Positions 33,726 to 42,116 of a DNA stretch of 64,000 bases are shown here, piece after piece (the stretch's first letter is position 1; the number at the start of each line of letters is the position of its first letter). The position numbers and the translations under genes are program-made. The notes beneath the pieces were generated by a model. It had not been told where the DNA came from, ran no database searches, and worked only from the letters and a program-made list of their open reading frames with translations. Source of the stretch: an uncultured Lachnospiraceae bacterium. Lineage in GTDB: Bacteria > Bacillota > Clostridia > Lachnospirales > Lachnospiraceae. The stretch covers positions 1 to 64,000 of the forward strand of contig CAJUJK010000010.1 of the NCBI GenBank assembly GCA_910586705.1, in the 5' to 3' direction.

Positions 33726-34421
33726 TCAGCGTGCATCCGCCCGCCGCAGCCGCATCTCCACCCGGCGAAGCGCCAGAGTCAGTATCTTAACCAGCACATA
33801 ATAGATAACCGCCGTTCCGATTAACGGCATGAACGCAATAAAGGTCGCGCTCTTGATGAAGTCTCCCGCCTTCTGGATATCCATCAGTCCCACATACCCG
33901 ACGATGGCGGTTTCCTTGATCAGCACGATAAACTCGTTGCACAGCGCGGGGAAAATGTTTTTGACCGCCTGCGGCACGACAATCCTGCTCATGGTCTGAA
34001 ACGCGGAGAGCCCCAGAGACCTTCCCGCCTCCGTCTGCCCCTTGTCGATCGACAGGATGCCCGCCCGGACAATCTCGGACACATATGCGCCGGAATTGAC
34101 GCCGAAGGCAATCGCTGCGATGATCCATTTATCAATATCAAGCGGTATCATCGGGAAGATGACGAAATAGATAATCATAAGCTGCGTCACCGATGGCGTG
34201 CTCCGGATCACATCCGTATAGACGCCGCCGATAAACCGGAGCAGTTTTTTCTTTGACAGATTGCACATGGCAATCATCATACCGATCAGAATACCGATAA
34301 TGATGGCGAGAAGCGACACCTTGATCGTCACGCCGATACCGCTCAGAAGAAGCTTGTAACGTTCTTCCCTAATAAAACATTTATAGAACTCATCACTGAA
34401 ATTCGCTGCCCACTCTGACAT
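33726..34421 (-). CDS. Amino acid ABC transporter permease
   Basis: A 231-residue His/Glu/Gln-class permease: GIGVTIKVSLLAIIIGILIGMM as first helix and the EAGRSLGLSAFQTMSRIVVPQAVKNIFP coupling loop. First gene of the permease-ATPase-binding protein-sstT series. The ATG at 34421 (AGGA upstream) is preferred to the longer frame. A strong terminator of the kinase gene lies just upstream, so the operon must have its own promoter in the 75 bases between. Confidence 0.9.
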   Translation of the reverse strand: MSEWAANFSDEFYKCFIREERYKLLLSGIGVTIKVSLLAIIIGILIGMMIAMCNLSKKKLLRFIGGVYTDVIRSTPSVTQLMIIYFVIFPMIPLDIDKWIIAAIAFGVNSGAYVSEIVRAGILSIDKGQTEAGRSLGLSAFQTMSRIVVPQAVKNIFPALCNEFIVLIKETAIVGYVGLMDIQKAGDFIKSATFIAFMPLIGTAVIYYVLVKILTLALRRVEMRLRRADAR

Positions 34422-34490
34422 CCGTCTTTCGTCCTTTCTATCTTCTGAACCCGTGCCCGCTTTATCATACCACAACCCCTCCCGAAAGAA

Positions 34491-34526
34491 AAGCAGAAAA
34501 AATGCATATTATGCACTTTTCTGCTT
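34491..34526 (-). terminator. Terminator of the PocR kinase operon
   Basis: AAGCAGAAAA (34491-34500) and TTTTCTGCTT (34517-34526) are perfect 10-bp arms with a nested TGCATA/TATGCA dyad in the loop, directly after the kinase stop codon and followed on the minus strand by TTTTCTTTC. Confidence 0.88.
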
Positions 34527-34530
34527 ATAT

Positions 34531-37242
34531 TTAACCGTTCAGTTCTCTCTTCCACTCTGCGATAATTTCCTCGCACCGTTCCGTGTCGATATCTTCCACC
34601 GCATTTTTCAGCTTTTCAAAAATACTGCGCTGCGCATCCCCGTAGGAATACTGGCCCATATCCCGGACTGCCTGCTCCATCGCATCCATATCCAGGTTCT
34701 CCATCGCCTCCTCCATCTGCGCAAAAAGCGCCGCCATCTCTTCCGACTCCGCAGCTCTTCCGCTCTGCTCGGCCTCCTCTTTTATAAAGTAAGGCGCCAG
34801 AATGCCCTTATAGAACATATACTCTTCCAGCATTCCCGGCGTAATTTTATGGATCAGCGCCGCATTTCCGGCATTCCCGGCCGCCTCCATCTGCTCTGCG
34901 GTCTGCGCCAGGTCAAGGGCGCCGATCTGCCTTGAGGCGCTCTTTAGCGCGTGCACCTCCACTGTGTACTCCTTCCACAGCTCTTTCTTTTCATATTCCT
35001 GTATCAGACTGCATTTTCTGTCGATTACCCGGTAGTATTCCTTCAGCACGGACCAGAAAAGCTCTTCGTTTCCGAGGAATCCCATCGCGCTCTGCACATC
35101 CAGCCCTTCGATGACAATATCCGTGGTCGTCTGCTCTGCCCCCTCGCTCCGTTGTACATTGCGGGCGGGCGCATTATTCTTACTTTTCCTCTCAATCTTT
35201 TCAGCCGGCAGCCATTTGCGGAGCTTGGCGGTAATGTCCCTCATCTCAATCGGTTTCGTCACATAATCGTTCATGCCCTCGCGTAGGAACATCTCCTCCG
35301 TTCCTCCCACCGCGTTTGCCGTGAGAGCGATGATCGGCACCTGCCCGTTTTCTCCAAGAAGCCGGCGGATGACTCTGGTTGTCTCCACGCCGTCCATCTC
35401 CGGCATCATATGATCCATAAAAATGATATCATAGCGTTTATCCGTAACCATCAGAACGGCTTCCTTGCCGCTCAACGCCGCATCTATCTTCATCTGCAGG
35501 GGATTCATCAATCCCTTCGCCACCGTCAGATTGATGGTATTGTCGTCAACGACCAGAATTTCCGCGCTTGGAGCTACAAAATCAAAATCTTCCGCCTCCA
35601 TCAGGGAAAATGCTGCATTGTCTTCTTTTCCATTCAGTATATTAGCCAGCCCCATGACGTAGAGCGGCTTTTTGACAATCTGCAGATTCGTCTGGTCATA
35701 GGATCCCATCGAATGATAATTTGTCAGAAGTACCACCTGAATTTCCGGGTGCAGCCGCAGAAAATGCTGCACGCCCTCTGTAAACAGGGGCTGCTCCACG
35801 AACAGATACTCTATCTGTTCCTCCTTCATCCGGCCCAGCTCCTCCTCAGACGCAAGCCGCTCGTAGGCGACATCCAGCTTTTTCATATCTATCGCCAGTT
35901 CCCGCGCGGCATAACTATTCTGCATCAGTCCAGCCGCCGTCTTCCTCTTCTGCAGTTTCTCCACAGAGGGCTTATCATTCGTTATCTTCTGCGGAATCAC
36001 AAATGTGAAAACGGAGCCCTTTCCGACTTCGCTGTCCACATGGATGATTCCGCCCATCAGAGATACGAGCTGTTTACAGATCGCAAGCCCCAGTCCTGTT
36101 CCCTCGACATTTCGATTCCTCTTGCTGTCTAACTGCTGGAAAGACTGGAAAATCTTCGTCATATCACTCTCTTTGATGCCGCTTCCCGTATCTGTGACCG
36201 ACACATAAAGCTCGATCATGCTCTCCTCTGTGCGCAGATAGTCCACCAATATATGTACGTTTCCCTCTTTAGTAAACTTGACTGCATTGTTGGCCAGATT
36301 CAGCATAATCTGCTTGATCCGCACGTTGTCGCCGTAGAGTCCCACCGGGAGATCCGGGTTGACGTCCAGTGTCAGTTCCAGCGATTTGCTCCCGATACGC
36401 GTCATAATAATGTTAGAGACATCATTGATCAGGGTCATCGGCTCATATTCCACATCACAGATATCCATCTTGCCGGACTCAATCTTGGAAAAGTCAAGGA
36501 TATCATTGATAATCGTAAGAAGTGTCTGTCCCGAGGATTTAATCTGCCCGATATATTCCCTCGCCGCAGGCGTCAGCTCCTCTCTGAGCGCCATCTCCGC
36601 CATGCCAATCACTGCATTCATCGGGGTGCGGATTTCATGGCTCATATTCGCGAGAAAATCCGATTTCATATTGGAGTTCTTGCGCAGCTCCATATTTTTT
36701 AAACTGACCTGATACCTGCTGTAGGCAATGTCCGACAGAACATTGGCGATTGTGTATATGGAATTTGATACCTTTTCAATCGTCTCCTCATCCACAATCC
36801 GCACATCCCACGCGGCGTTCATCAATTCCTCCGGGTCCACCCCGATCTCCATCGCCACCTTCCGCTTTTTCTCCGCATCGGGCGGTACAGGCAGCATCTG
36901 TCCGCCTATGAAGCACCCAGCCATACGGTCTTGAGCCATAATCGGCGCCGCAAACTCCACCAGTCCCGCATGGCAGAAATAGGCACAGGCGGAGCCAGAC
37001 TTAGCCGCTTTCGCCGCGCCTATCTGATCGCATTCCTCGCACCGCCTCCTGCCTTCTTCCGTACCTCTGACATATTTTTGACAAAATTCCGTAAACCCGG
37101 AAGGTTTTGTCTGTATCACGCCGCGGGCATCTGTAATGAAGGATGCAATGCCCGTCATTTCCGAGAAAGCATCCTGTATTTTCTGTAAAGACTCCACATC
37201 TATCAAATCCGTCAGTCTGATTTCGCCTTCTCTGATCGCCAT
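34531..37242 (-). CDS. PocR-domain hybrid histidine kinase with receiver and Hpt domains
   Basis: A 903-residue cytoplasmic hybrid kinase. Residues 13-175 form a PocR sensory domain with clustered cysteines (Cys54, 68, 71, 85, 90) that may hold a metal or redox centre. The HisKA box FLANMSHEIRTPMNAVIG has His202; the ATPase has NLANNAVKFT and GTGLGLAICKQL. A degenerate receiver without a phosphorylatable Asp follows, then a true receiver (ILVVDDN, FMDHMMPEMDG, ALTAN, KPI) and an Hpt domain with HALKSASRQIG. No membrane helix is seen, so it senses an internal signal. It is 28 bases downstream of a two-receiver regulator, its probable partner. Confidence 0.88.
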   Translation of the reverse strand: MAIREGEIRLTDLIDVESLQKIQDAFSEMTGIASFITDARGVIQTKPSGFTEFCQKYVRGTEEGRRRCEECDQIGAAKAAKSGSACAYFCHAGLVEFAAPIMAQDRMAGCFIGGQMLPVPPDAEKKRKVAMEIGVDPEELMNAAWDVRIVDEETIEKVSNSIYTIANVLSDIAYSRYQVSLKNMELRKNSNMKSDFLANMSHEIRTPMNAVIGMAEMALREELTPAAREYIGQIKSSGQTLLTIINDILDFSKIESGKMDICDVEYEPMTLINDVSNIIMTRIGSKSLELTLDVNPDLPVGLYGDNVRIKQIMLNLANNAVKFTKEGNVHILVDYLRTEESMIELYVSVTDTGSGIKESDMTKIFQSFQQLDSKRNRNVEGTGLGLAICKQLVSLMGGIIHVDSEVGKGSVFTFVIPQKITNDKPSVEKLQKRKTAAGLMQNSYAARELAIDMKKLDVAYERLASEEELGRMKEEQIEYLFVEQPLFTEGVQHFLRLHPEIQVVLLTNYHSMGSYDQTNLQIVKKPLYVMGLANILNGKEDNAAFSLMEAEDFDFVAPSAEILVVDDNTINLTVAKGLMNPLQMKIDAALSGKEAVLMVTDKRYDIIFMDHMMPEMDGVETTRVIRRLLGENGQVPIIALTANAVGGTEEMFLREGMNDYVTKPIEMRDITAKLRKWLPAEKIERKSKNNAPARNVQRSEGAEQTTTDIVIEGLDVQSAMGFLGNEELFWSVLKEYYRVIDRKCSLIQEYEKKELWKEYTVEVHALKSASRQIGALDLAQTAEQMEAAGNAGNAALIHKITPGMLEEYMFYKGILAPYFIKEEAEQSGRAAESEEMAALFAQMEEAMENLDMDAMEQAVRDMGQYSYGDAQRSIFEKLKNAVEDIDTERCEEIIAEWKRELNG

Positions 37243-37270
37243 TTTTACCCCATTTCTGCACTGTTTTCTG

Positions 37271-38149
37271 TTATCCCAGCACGCCCTTAATCGTGGAGGA
37301 CAGTTTTTCCATATCAATCGGCTTGGAGAGATAGCCCTGCGGTTTCATCGCAAGAACCTCCATCACCTTCTTTCTGTCTGTCACACCTGTAAGAAATACG
37401 ACCGGCAGATTCTTTGTCGCAGGATTCTCCCGGATTTTTCCGAGCACCACAGCCCCGTTTTCCGCCGGCATCTCATAGTCCAGAAGCACCAGATCCGTTG
37501 TCTTCGTCTCCAGAAACTTTAAGGCAATCTTGCCATTGATCGCAGTTGCCACATCATAACGCTCCACCAGATACCCTTTCAGCAGTTTCAACACGCTGCT
37601 GTCATCGTCCACAACGAGAATATGCTTCTTTCTCGCTTCCTCTTCCTTTTGCTTCTTCTCTTTTTCTTCTTCCTTCGCAAGCTGGGCAAGAAGCTCCTCT
37701 GCCACCCGCATAACATCCTCTGTCTTGAGCGTGCTCTCAGTCACGGTCACTGACCGTCTTCCCCGGGCAGGCTCCGGCCGTTTTTCTTTCAAAAGACTGA
37801 TGACAGCCTCCTCCAGCTTTTGGGACGAGATCGGCCTGCGGAAAATACTGACATCCATCAAAGGTGCAACTCGCTCAAACTGGTCACACTCATCGGCATC
37901 CCCCACAATAATAATGGGAATGCCTTCCCTGGAAATTTTCCGCTCCACATTCACAAACCGTTTCAAGTCATCCGGGTGTTCCCCGTACAGACAGTAGACA
38001 AGCGCATCCGGGTGTATGTACTTTACATGGTTTATGATATCATCATACCGATCCGAAGTGCTGAAACACTCAAAACTGAAATCCATATAAGTGAAAAACT
38101 CATTGATCACCATCTTGTTGTTTCCCGTCAGCAGCACCTTATACTTCAT
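37271..38149 (-). CDS. Two-receiver response regulator without output domain
   Basis: A 292-residue protein. Residues 1-122 have a receiver-like fold but lack the acidic pocket: the phosphorylation site position reads ALVYCLYG without Asp. A long charged helix (about 155-175, KEEEKEKKQKEEEARKK) links to a second, intact receiver with HILVVDDD, phospho-acceptor Asp224 (VLLDYEMP), Thr in FLTGV and Lys in LSKPI. There is no DNA-binding domain, so it acts through protein contacts or as a phosphate relay to the hybrid kinase just downstream. It is divergent from the hemerythrin fusion gene. Confidence 0.82.
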   Translation of the reverse strand: MKYKVLLTGNNKMVINEFFTYMDFSFECFSTSDRYDDIINHVKYIHPDALVYCLYGEHPDDLKRFVNVERKISREGIPIIIVGDADECDQFERVAPLMDVSIFRRPISSQKLEEAVISLLKEKRPEPARGRRSVTVTESTLKTEDVMRVAEELLAQLAKEEEKEKKQKEEEARKKHILVVDDDSSVLKLLKGYLVERYDVATAINGKIALKFLETKTTDLVLLDYEMPAENGAVVLGKIRENPATKNLPVVFLTGVTDRKKVMEVLAMKPQGYLSKPIDMEKLSSTIKGVLG

Positions 38150-38253
38150 ACTCTTTACTCCCCCTCCGTACTTTATATAACCTCTTCATAGATAGATCAT
38201 AGCAAAACTTTATCGTTCTTGCACTATTAATTTTCGGAAACTCTCTTTGCCGG

Positions 38254-38282
38254 TTGAGACACCGCATCGGATATGGTAACAT
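38254..38282 (+). promoter_or_regulatory. Promoter of the hemerythrin gene
   Basis: TTGAGA (38254-38259) and TAACAT (38277-38282) with 17 bases between, 33 bases before the start codon. Confidence 0.5.
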
Positions 38283-38315
38283 ATTCCTATCAAGTATCAG
38301 GGAGATGATTGTATT

Positions 38316-39203
38316 ATGGTCAAAGAAATCAAGTGGAACGAGCGGTTTAACATCGGCGTGGAAAGCATCGATACCGCCCATCGGAAACTGTTTTCCATCG
38401 TGGGAAAACTGATTGCCCTCAACGAGGACGAGAATAAGCAGCAGCACGCATGTCGTGAGGGCATAAAATATTTCAAGAGCTATACCATGAAGCATTTTGC
38501 AGACGAGGAAGCCTACATGCAGTCCATCGGCTATCCGGGTCTTGCCGTGCACAAAAGTCTGCACGACAGCCTGCGGGATAAGACGCTCCCGGCTCTGGAG
38601 GCGGAGATGGAGGCGAACGACTATTCCACCGAATCGGTAGGGCATTTTCTGGGAATCTGCGTGGGATGGCTGAACGGTCATATCATGGTCGAAGACCGCG
38701 CCATCACAGGCAAGAACCCGCACAAATGGGTGCACCAGCCGGACGACAACGAACTGGAAAATCTGGAAAAAGCGCTTTCACAGGCGCTGGAAAGTTTGTC
38801 GCAGGCGGATGTCGATGTCATCAGCCGCCGCTACAGCGGGGAGGAATTTTCCACCGAAAAGACACTCTGCTTCCGCCTGACATACCGCACAGAGGAAAAG
38901 AAACCCATCCGCATCTATCTGGTTTATGAAGAATCCCTTGTCCTGCACACGCTCAGCGAAATCCTCGGGAAAGATATTCACAGGATTGACCAGACAGTCA
39001 TCACCGCCATGAAACTTCTGTCGGAACAGTTTATCAACCGGCTGAAAACGCACTTCCCGCTTACAGAATGCGGCACCCTCGAGCGGAACGACATGCTGAC
39101 CTTTGAACAGTTTGTCCGCACATTCGACAAGGAATATCCGCCCTACAGCCTGCTTCTTGGCGCGGAGGGGAAGGGGTATTTTGCATTCTGTGCACAGGTG
39201 TAA
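38316..39203 (+). CDS. Bacteriohemerythrin fused to a CheX-like domain
   Basis: A 295-residue protein. Residues 5-135 form a hemerythrin with all seven diiron ligands: His22, His60, Glu64, His79, His83, His122 and Asp127, so it should bind oxygen or sense it or nitric oxide. Residues about 145-295 are a second domain, VDVISRRYSG, RIYLVYEE, TVITAMKLLSEQFINRLKTHFP and LLLGAEGKGYFAFCA, whose order of strands and helices resembles CheX/CheC phosphatases. That assignment is tentative, since the ExxN catalytic motif is not clear. Divergent from the two-receiver regulator, so it may feed an oxygen signal into that pathway. Confidence 0.75.
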   Translation: MVKEIKWNERFNIGVESIDTAHRKLFSIVGKLIALNEDENKQQHACREGIKYFKSYTMKHFADEEAYMQSIGYPGLAVHKSLHDSLRDKTLPALEAEMEANDYSTESVGHFLGICVGWLNGHIMVEDRAITGKNPHKWVHQPDDNELENLEKALSQALESLSQADVDVISRRYSGEEFSTEKTLCFRLTYRTEEKKPIRIYLVYEESLVLHTLSEILGKDIHRIDQTVITAMKLLSEQFINRLKTHFPLTECGTLERNDMLTFEQFVRTFDKEYPPYSLLLGAEGKGYFAFCAQV

Positions 39204-39266
39204 ATTCTGTGCTCCACAAATGCTCATGCAAGCACGGCACCTGGCTTGACTCATTGTTCGCGTAAT

Positions 39267-39307
39267 AAAACCGACAGGTTTTTCTCACGAAAACATCTGT
39301 CGGTTTT
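39267..39307. terminator. Bidirectional terminator between hemerythrin and MFS genes
   Basis: AAAACCGACAG (39267-39277) and CTGTCGGTTTT (39297-39307) are perfect 11-bp arms, extended by an inner GTTTT/AAAAC stem. A/T runs on both sides serve both convergent genes. Confidence 0.88.
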
Positions 39308-39346
39308 GTGTTTACAGGCTCTTTGTCGTATAACCTGTTTATGTAA

Positions 39347-40633
39347 TTATTCTGTATATCTGTATCTTCGCAAAATCCGTCCGAATCCCAGACAGATCAC
39401 CACCCCGAGCACACCGAGAATAAACATCATCATCGCCGCGCCCGATCCTTTCCCCTCGCCAAACAATCTGACCAGCATACCCTGCGCGGGCGATGCCGCC
39501 ATCACCGGTTCACAGAAATGATCTACCATAAAACCACCCAGAGACAGCCCGATCGGAATGGTAAAAAACTGCAGCGTGTTTCTACAGGAATACACCCGTC
39601 CCTGCATGTCTATCGGAATCGTCGTCCGCAATATCACGTCCAGATTTGCGCTCATCACAGGCACTAACAGCCAGCCGATGATCTGCCCCACGCACCACAA
39701 TACAGGCAGCTCTGTAAATGCCAGCAGAAAATTTTCCGTGCCAAGCGAAAACAGCATCGTCAGATAGATTACCCGGACACGGTTTTTCGGCGCGGGCAGC
39801 GCCGTCACAATCAGACTGCCAAATAACATGGCTATTCCCGCGCAGGAAGTCACAATTCCAAGAACCGTCTCCCCGCCGTTTTCCCTCGGCAGAATCAGTG
39901 CCGGAAGCACTGCGTCAAACGCCGACGCCACGAAATTGACTCCCGCCAGAAACAGAATCAGTACAAACACCAGCTCATTGTCCTTAAGGCAGACAAGCCC
40001 CGCTTTGACCGTTTCCAGAAAAGATTCCTGCCCTGCCTCTTCTCTCTGTTCCGGCATGGACAGCTTTACCCCGAACAGCAAGGCAAAAAAAGCGATTGTG
40101 AAAGTGATCAGATCCACATAAATGACAATGTCCATCCCCGCAAAGGCATACAGCGCCGTGGCAAAGACAGGATTCAGGATCGTCACAAGCGACGAAGAAA
40201 AAGACCGCAGACCGCTCGTCTTCTGATAATACTTTTTCGGCGTGATCATAGTCATCGCCACGTCGCTTGCGGGCTGCTGCACCGTATTCATCAAACCTGT
40301 CAGGGCATTCAGAAGATACATATGGACAGGCAGCAGCAAATCCGCTTTCAGCAAAATCAAAACCGTTACGGAACAACATGCCGCCAGCGTATCGCAGACA
40401 AGCATCACCTTTTTCTTGTCCCACCTGTCGCTCAATGCGCCTGCGAAAATACTCATCACCACGTAAGGCGCGTAACTGCACACCGCAAGAAGCGCTGTCT
40501 GCAGCGCAGATCCCGTCTTCTCATAGAGCCACAGCGTGAGCGCGAACCCCGTCATGGCGCTGCCAAGCTGTGACAGCGACTGGGTGCTCCAAAGAATCAG
40601 AAACGTTTTTAATTCCTTTATGTTATTTTTCAT
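39347..40633 (-). CDS. MFS transporter, macrolide-efflux-like (MFS_3)
   Basis: A 428-residue twelve-helix major facilitator. The start LKTFLILWSTQSLSQLGSAMTGFALTLWLYEKTGSALQTALL and the A-motif GALSDRWDKKKVM resemble MefA-type efflux proteins. It is expected to expel a drug, possibly a macrolide, using the proton gradient. The ATG at 40633 has AAAGGAGCAAAGG upstream. A 14-codon leader peptide gene and competing hairpins stand 86-130 bases upstream and can hide this ribosome site, so expression is probably controlled by translational attenuation. Confidence 0.85.
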   Translation of the reverse strand: MKNNIKELKTFLILWSTQSLSQLGSAMTGFALTLWLYEKTGSALQTALLAVCSYAPYVVMSIFAGALSDRWDKKKVMLVCDTLAACCSVTVLILLKADLLLPVHMYLLNALTGLMNTVQQPASDVAMTMITPKKYYQKTSGLRSFSSSLVTILNPVFATALYAFAGMDIVIYVDLITFTIAFFALLFGVKLSMPEQREEAGQESFLETVKAGLVCLKDNELVFVLILFLAGVNFVASAFDAVLPALILPRENGGETVLGIVTSCAGIAMLFGSLIVTALPAPKNRVRVIYLTMLFSLGTENFLLAFTELPVLWCVGQIIGWLLVPVMSANLDVILRTTIPIDMQGRVYSCRNTLQFFTIPIGLSLGGFMVDHFCEPVMAASPAQGMLVRLFGEGKGSGAAMMMFILGVLGVVICLGFGRILRRYRYTE

Positions 40634-40636
40634 TTT

Positions 40637-40735
40637 CCTTTGCTCCTTTGATTTGTAATATGAATCAGAAGGCAAAGGCTGAGGACGATGCCTTACGGCT
40701 TTCCTCCATGCAATGTCCTCATCCCTTGCATGGAG
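40637..40735 (-). promoter_or_regulatory. Predicted translational attenuator of the MFS gene
   Basis: In transcription order: CTCCATGCAA (40735-40726, inside the leader codons) pairs perfectly with TTGCATGGAG (40713-40704). GAGGAC (40720-40715) can instead pair with GTCCTC (40686-40681). CCTTTGCCTT (40678-40669) can pair with AAGGAGCAAAGG (40648-40637), which contains the MFS Shine-Dalgarno sequence. Mutually exclusive stems with a sequestered ribosome site are the hallmark of erm, cat and mef leaders. Confidence 0.65.
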
Positions 40736-40763
40736 CGTCTGCAATGCACAATACTAACGGCAT
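40719..40763 (-). CDS. Leader peptide of the MFS efflux gene
   Basis: A 14-codon frame, MPLVLCIADAPCKG, with a very strong ribosome site (AAAGGAGG, 7 bases before the ATG). Its last codons form the first arm of a perfect 10-bp stem, so a ribosome stalled near the end would prevent that stem and refold the leader. The peptide matches no published leader I can recall. It is 85 bases upstream of the MFS start. Confidence 0.65.
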   Translation of the reverse strand: MPLVLCIADAPCKG

Positions 40764-40841
40764 TCTGCTACCTCCTTTTATTTTGGAACTGCTACCACAG
40801 TTTCCCATCTCATAAAAATGTATTTCTAAACCCGGAATATT

Positions 40842-41324
40842 TTACAGTTCTTCCCGTATCATTCGCCATGCCGCCACCAGCCGTTCCAGCGAATACCCCG
40901 CGTTCGCCGGGCTCGTGGACGGCAGGGCAACCGCCTCCCGCCCCGTCACCGGGAAAATATATTTCTGGTACAGCTGCTGCGCTTTCCCGCCGTTGGTGTA
41001 AATGGCATGGATGTCCGCACAGTTTAAAATCTGTGATAAATCGTTGGGCGTCACATCCCGGATGCTGGCATCCGAGGAGCCTGTGATCTCGCAGCTCGCA
41101 ATCACATCCCAGACCGCGATATGGTGGGACAAAAGCATCTCCCTTTTCTGTTCGACAGTCTCCGGCACCGCACAGTCCAGTACCTGCGCCATCACCCGCC
41201 AGAAGCGGTTCTGCTTATGACCGTAGAAGAACTGCTGCTCCCTCGATTTCACCGAGGGAAAACTGCCAAGTATCAAAATTTTGGAATGCTCGTCGTAGAG
41301 CGGTGGGATGGGGTGGGAAAGCAT
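40842..41324 (-). CDS. DNA-deoxyinosine (hypoxanthine) glycosylase, uracil-DNA glycosylase superfamily
   Basis: A 160-residue protein of the HDG branch: ILILGSFPSVKSREQQFFYGHKQNRFW at the start carries the GxxPS active-site loop, and LPSTSPANAGYSL near the end is the DNA-intercalating motif (S-P-A-N). Such enzymes remove hypoxanthine arising from adenine deamination. Length and motifs are complete. GGAGCCCCAG precedes the ATG. The gene is alone, upstream of the MFS leader region. Confidence 0.85.
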   Translation of the reverse strand: MLSHPIPPLYDEHSKILILGSFPSVKSREQQFFYGHKQNRFWRVMAQVLDCAVPETVEQKREMLLSHHIAVWDVIASCEITGSSDASIRDVTPNDLSQILNCADIHAIYTNGGKAQQLYQKYIFPVTGREAVALPSTSPANAGYSLERLVAAWRMIREEL

Positions 41325-41335
41325 CTGGGGCTCCT

Positions 41336-41734
41336 TTATACTCTATAACCTTCAACATAATCCTCTATCTGTTTGACAAAGCGTTCCGCATTTTTTAGCT
41401 GTTCCTCCGCCTCTGCCCGACCAGCAACATAAAAATCGTCATAATCGGATTTCTCTCTGCAAAACGAGCTGTCCTTTATAATGTCAGCCAGTTTCCTATC
41501 CAAAATTTCTGTTTTCAAATACTCTCTGGTAAAGAAGGCAATTACGCCTGAATGTTTTGAAGAATCAAATCCCTTTAACGCATTCGCTGAGCGCATTGCA
41601 TGAAAAACAGCGTAATATGACCTATTTAATGAAGTCTTAAATTCCCCGATTTCCAGATTTCCCTTCGATGCTGACAACATTTCTCTTGCTCTTGCCAGAC
41701 GATATCCCGCAAGTTCTTTTACGCCGCCTTCCAT
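41336..41734 (-). CDS. HEPN domain protein, toxin candidate of an MNT/HEPN pair
   Basis: A 132-residue all-helical HEPN protein. The RX4-6H motif of HEPN RNases is present as Arg38-SYYAVF-His45. The second half has KHSGVIAFF and YDDFYVAGRAEAEEQLKNAERFV, typical of the paired HEPN family. The start at 41734 overlaps the nucleotidyltransferase gene by 16 bases. In known pairs the HEPN protein is an RNase toxin that the MNT partner silences, often by adding AMP or by binding. Confidence 0.82.
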   Translation of the reverse strand: MEGGVKELAGYRLARAREMLSASKGNLEIGEFKTSLNRSYYAVFHAMRSANALKGFDSSKHSGVIAFFTREYLKTEILDRKLADIIKDSSFCREKSDYDDFYVAGRAEAEEQLKNAERFVKQIEDYVEGYRV

Positions 41735-42048
41735 AAGACAATTCCTTCCTTTCGCACGTTCTGATAAAAAGGCAGAATATGTCCCCACTTCTCCATATTC
41801 CTTTCTTGTATATCCACAATGGAAAACACTCTTTCATAACAGATATCCATGTGCGCTGCCCAACCGACAAGCCGTTTCTTTGTATTACTGTCCATCTGTT
41901 CTTTTACAATAATGGCTATATCAACGTCGCTGTCGTCAGTTGCCTCACCCCTCGCAACTGATCCATACAATATAATCATAGACATGTTATTTTGAAAGAT
42001 TTCTGTTAATCCACTCACCAGTTCTTTCTTTATACCCTCAGACAGCAT
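41719..42048 (-). CDS. MNT-type nucleotidyltransferase, antitoxin candidate
   Basis: A 109-residue minimal nucleotidyltransferase. The signature ILYGSVARGEATDDSDVDIAI holds the GS pair (29-30) and the metal-binding Asp41 and Asp43. It is the usual first gene and antitoxin of MNT/HEPN modules. The ATG at 42048 is used since GGAGG stands 8 bases upstream; the GTG five codons earlier lies within that site. It overlaps the HEPN gene. Confidence 0.85.
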   Translation of the reverse strand: MLSEGIKKELVSGLTEIFQNNMSMIILYGSVARGEATDDSDVDIAIIVKEQMDSNTKKRLVGWAAHMDICYERVFSIVDIQERNMEKWGHILPFYQNVRKEGIVLWKAA

Positions 42049-42116
42049 CCGTCTCACCTCCACAAATATTCCGTACTAAACACATATTTTATGATTTTAT
42101 TATACCCTCACCCGCT

